A stretch of 64,000 nt of DNA from Enterococcus sp. PF1-24 (GTDB lineage: Bacteria > Bacillota > Bacilli > Lactobacillales > Enterococcaceae). The notes beneath the pieces are model-generated. The model made no database searches. It saw only the letters and a list, made by a program, of their open reading frames with translations, and had not been told where the DNA came from. Positions within the stretch are counted from its first letter, which is position 1; each line of letters opens with the position of its first letter. Where the stretch lies: contig NZ_JARXWL010000002.1 in the NCBI RefSeq assembly GCF_029893325.1, positions 1 to 64,000 of the forward strand, given 5' to 3'. Of the stretch, positions 61,828 to 64,000 are shown piece by piece. The position numbers and the translations under genes were made by a program.

Positions 61828-63261
61828 TTGGCAAAAGAAAAAATGTTAACTGTCGGCATTGACTTAGGAACATCAACCACACAATTAGTTTTATCAGAGC
61901 TAACGGTTGAAAACTTTGCGTCCGTATTTACGGTACCGCGGATTTCAATTTCTGAAAAAAAGGTTGTTTATCGTAGCGAGATTATTTTTACACCATTAAT
62001 CAATCAAACCGAAATTGCCGATGAACCAATCAAGCGTTTTGTAACGGAAGAGTATCAAAAAGCTGGTATCAAAAAAACAGATATTCAAATGGGCGCAGTA
62101 ATTATTACGGGTGAAACAGCGCGGAAAACCAATGCTAGTAAAGTTTTAGAGGCCCTTAGTGGTTTTGCCGGTGACTTTGTAGTAGCGACAGCTGGCCCTG
62201 ATTTAGAGAGTATTATTGCTGGCAAAGGAGCAGGCACGCAACAATTATCCAAAGAACATAAGGGAGCTGTTGCCAATATTGATATTGGTGGAGGAACTAG
62301 TAATTTAGCAGTCTTTAAAGATGGCGACACAGCTGATACTGCTTGTTTTGATATTGGTGGACGTTTAATTAAATTAGATCCCAAAACCATGGTGGTGACT
62401 TATATTGCCCCTAAAATTCAAGAAATCGTTGCAACTTTAAAGCTTCCCATTACTTTACAACAAAAAGTGACAGTTGCTGATTTAGAAAAAGTCGTTCAAG
62501 AATTAGTATTAGTTTTAGAAAACAGCGTTGGCATTGGAGGAAAAAGTCAATTTTATGACTTATTAGTAACCAATCATGGCTTGAAATTGGAAAAAGAAAT
62601 TATTTCTTTAACCTTTTCAGGTGGCGTTGCGGATTGCTTAGCTGAAAATTTAAGCGATAACCTTTTTGAATATGGAGATATCGGTAAGTTGTTAGGTTAT
62701 CATTTGCGACATTCCCGTTTGTTTACGGAAAAGCAAGTTTTACATTCACTTGAAACGATTCGAGCAACGGTAGTTGGAGCGGGTTCTCATACCGCTGAAG
62801 TTAGTGGTAGCACAATTGCTTATACAGAAGAAATTCTGCCGATTAAAAATTTGCCAATTCTGAAAATTGCTAAACAAGATGAAACTTTAGCAGCTAATGA
62901 AATGGCACAGACAATTCAAGAAAAATTAAACTGGTATCGCTTAGAGGAAAATACCCCGCAAATTGTTTTAGCAATTGAAGGGTTAAAAAATCCTAAGTTC
63001 AGTGATATTCAACGTTATGCAGAAGGCATTGTCAATGGTCTTCAAGATTTAGTGAAAGAAAAAATTCCATTGATTGTGAGTGTTAAAGAAGATATGGCAA
63101 AAGCTTTAGGTCATAGTATTTTTGCTCATTTACCGCAAGACTATCCCTTTGTCTGCATTGATTCGATTGTGGTAGAAAATGGCGATTATATAGATATTGG
63201 GCAACCCGTTGCTGAAGGAGCGGTTTTACCAGTAATTGTTAAGACTTTAGTTTTTAATTAA
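61828..63261 (+). CDS. eutA: EutA, ethanolamine ammonia-lyase reactivating factor
   Basis: A 477-residue TTG-start protein of the actin-like ATPase fold: LTVGIDLGTSTTQLVLSEL, ITGETARKTNA, VANIDIGGGTSNLAVF and VGAGSHTAEVSGST. EutA exchanges damaged cobalamin from ethanolamine ammonia-lyase with ATP. GGTGGTGAG precedes the TTG. It stands just before eutB, as in other eut operons, and is controlled by ANTAR element 4. Confidence 0.93.
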   Translation: MAKEKMLTVGIDLGTSTTQLVLSELTVENFASVFTVPRISISEKKVVYRSEIIFTPLINQTEIADEPIKRFVTEEYQKAGIKKTDIQMGAVIITGETARKTNASKVLEALSGFAGDFVVATAGPDLESIIAGKGAGTQQLSKEHKGAVANIDIGGGTSNLAVFKDGDTADTACFDIGGRLIKLDPKTMVVTYIAPKIQEIVATLKLPITLQQKVTVADLEKVVQELVLVLENSVGIGGKSQFYDLLVTNHGLKLEKEIISLTFSGGVADCLAENLSDNLFEYGDIGKLLGYHLRHSRLFTEKQVLHSLETIRATVVGAGSHTAEVSGSTIAYTEEILPIKNLPILKIAKQDETLAANEMAQTIQEKLNWYRLEENTPQIVLAIEGLKNPKFSDIQRYAEGIVNGLQDLVKEKIPLIVSVKEDMAKALGHSIFAHLPQDYPFVCIDSIVVENGDYIDIGQPVAEGAVLPVIVKTLVFN

Positions 63262-63332
63262 CACTACTTTATTATTGGGTACTAATTTTAAAAAATTTAT
63301 AAATAGATGAATAAATGAGGAGTGAAAGATTA

Positions 63333-64000
63333 ATGATTTTGAAAACAAAGCTTTTTGGTAAAACTTATGCATTTCAAACTGTTAAAGAAGTTTTAGCCAA
63401 AGCCAATGAAGAAAAATCTGGGGATAAGTTAGCTGGCGTTGCCGCAACTAGCTCAGAAGAAAGAGTTGCTGCAAAAGTTGTTTTGTCACAGTTGACTTTA
63501 AATGATTTATTTAACAATCCTGTGGTGCCTTATGAAGAAGATGAAGTTACTAGAATTATTATTGATCAAGTGAATTTAAGAATTTTTGAGTCCATTAAAC
63601 ATTGGACGGTGGAAGAGTTACGGGAATGGATTTTATCTGATAAAACCACTGATTTTGATATTAAACGAGTAGCTCGTGGTTTAACTTCAGAAATGGTAGC
63701 GGCTGTTTGTAAATTAATGTCAAATCTTGATTTAGTTGTTGGCGCTAAAAAAATTAAAATTGAAAAAACTGCTAATACGACAATTGGTCGTCCAGGCACA
63801 TTTTCAGCGCGACTACAACCTAATCACCCAACTGATAATGTCGACGGGATTATGGCTTCTGTGATGGAAGGTTTATCTTACGGTGTGGGAGATGCGGTGA
63901 TTGGATTGAATCCGGTTGATGACTCCACTGAAAGTGTTGTCCGCATTTTGAATAAATTTGAAGAATTCCGCAGTAAATGGGATATTCCAACCCAAACTTG
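63333..64000 (+). CDS. eutB: EutB, ethanolamine ammonia-lyase large subunit, 5' part
   Basis: The frame opens at ATG 63333 after GAGGAGTG and runs off the window end after 222 codons. The visible part (LKTKLFGKTYAFQTVKEVLAKANEEKSGDKLAGVAA, LTLNDLFNNPVVPYEEDEVTRIIID, ANTTIGRPGTFSARLQPNHPTDN, GLSYGVGDAVIGLNPVDDS) is clearly EutB. It forms the adenosylcobalamin-dependent lyase with EutC. About half of the usual 450 or so residues is shown. Confidence 0.96.
   Translation, partial: MILKTKLFGKTYAFQTVKEVLAKANEEKSGDKLAGVAATSSEERVAAKVVLSQLTLNDLFNNPVVPYEEDEVTRIIIDQVNLRIFESIKHWTVEELREWILSDKTTDFDIKRVARGLTSEMVAAVCKLMSNLDLVVGAKKIKIEKTANTTIGRPGTFSARLQPNHPTDNVDGIMASVMEGLSYGVGDAVIGLNPVDDSTESVVRILNKFEEFRSKWDIPTQT

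Overview
The window reads as an AT-rich Firmicutes chromosome, most likely Enterococcus or a close relative in the Enterococcaceae. The best evidence is the block from 41.6 to 53.6 kb: liaX-liaY-liaZ, hprK, lgt, gpsA, galU, a DUF948/YtxH pair, queG, and pepQ divergent from ccpA. As I recall, this matches the conserved order in enterococci. Gram-positive ribosome-binding sites and the EutV/EutW-ANTAR control system agree with that. Anaerobic cobalamin synthesis is uncommon in enterococci, so the first 25 kb is accessory to the genus. I saw no tRNA, rRNA or CRISPR.

Region 1 (1-333) is the 5' part of an ISL3-family insertion sequence on the minus strand. Region 2 (about 480-25760) is one unidirectional locus of about 28 genes behind a cobalamin riboswitch and terminator. 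It carries the anaerobic corrin pathway (cbiA, B, C, D, E, T, F, G, H, J, K, L, P and a CobA-HemD fusion). It also has a complete C5 route to uroporphyrinogen III (hemA, L, B, C, D), a precorrin-2 dehydrogenase, a PduO-type adenosyltransferase, threonine kinase and decarboxylase for the aminopropanol arm, and cobU-cobS-cobC. The lower ligand appears to come from imported alpha-ribazole, through a CblT-like transporter at the front and a CblS-like kinase near the end. No cobT and no heme-branch genes lie in the window.

Region 3 (25.8-32.2 kb) is a secretion island. It holds a BlaI/BlaR1-like repressor-protease pair with a small secreted protein, then four secreted proteins ending in DUF5648-type repeats and one decayed copy. 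Region 4 (32.2-41.3 kb) has an acyltransferase and a sugar locus: SIS protein, HAD phosphatase and LacI regulator on the minus strand, then ROK kinase, cytoplasmic GH9 hydrolase and PTS EIIC on the plus strand. Copies of one operator lie in its promoter region and inside the GH9 gene. Region 5 (41.3-53.7 kb) is the conserved housekeeping block. Region 6 (53.7-55.9 kb) is a MarR regulator divergent from two membrane proteins, with mirror-image overlapping promoters.

Region 7 (55.9-64.0 kb) is the start of the ethanolamine utilisation locus: a PocR-like AraC regulator, a second PduO adenosyltransferase, an EutX-like riboswitch-sRNA, eutG, eutV, eutW, eutA and the 5' part of eutB. Four dual-hairpin ANTAR targets with A1/G4 hexaloops can be read directly. 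Three of them overlap an intrinsic terminator. Ethanolamine ammonia-lyase needs adenosylcobalamin, so the two ends of the window are linked functionally.

The most unusual non-coding feature is a hairpin repeat of about 124 bp with compensatory changes in its stems. One copy forms the end of cbiT and three and a fraction stand in tandem between gpsA and galU.
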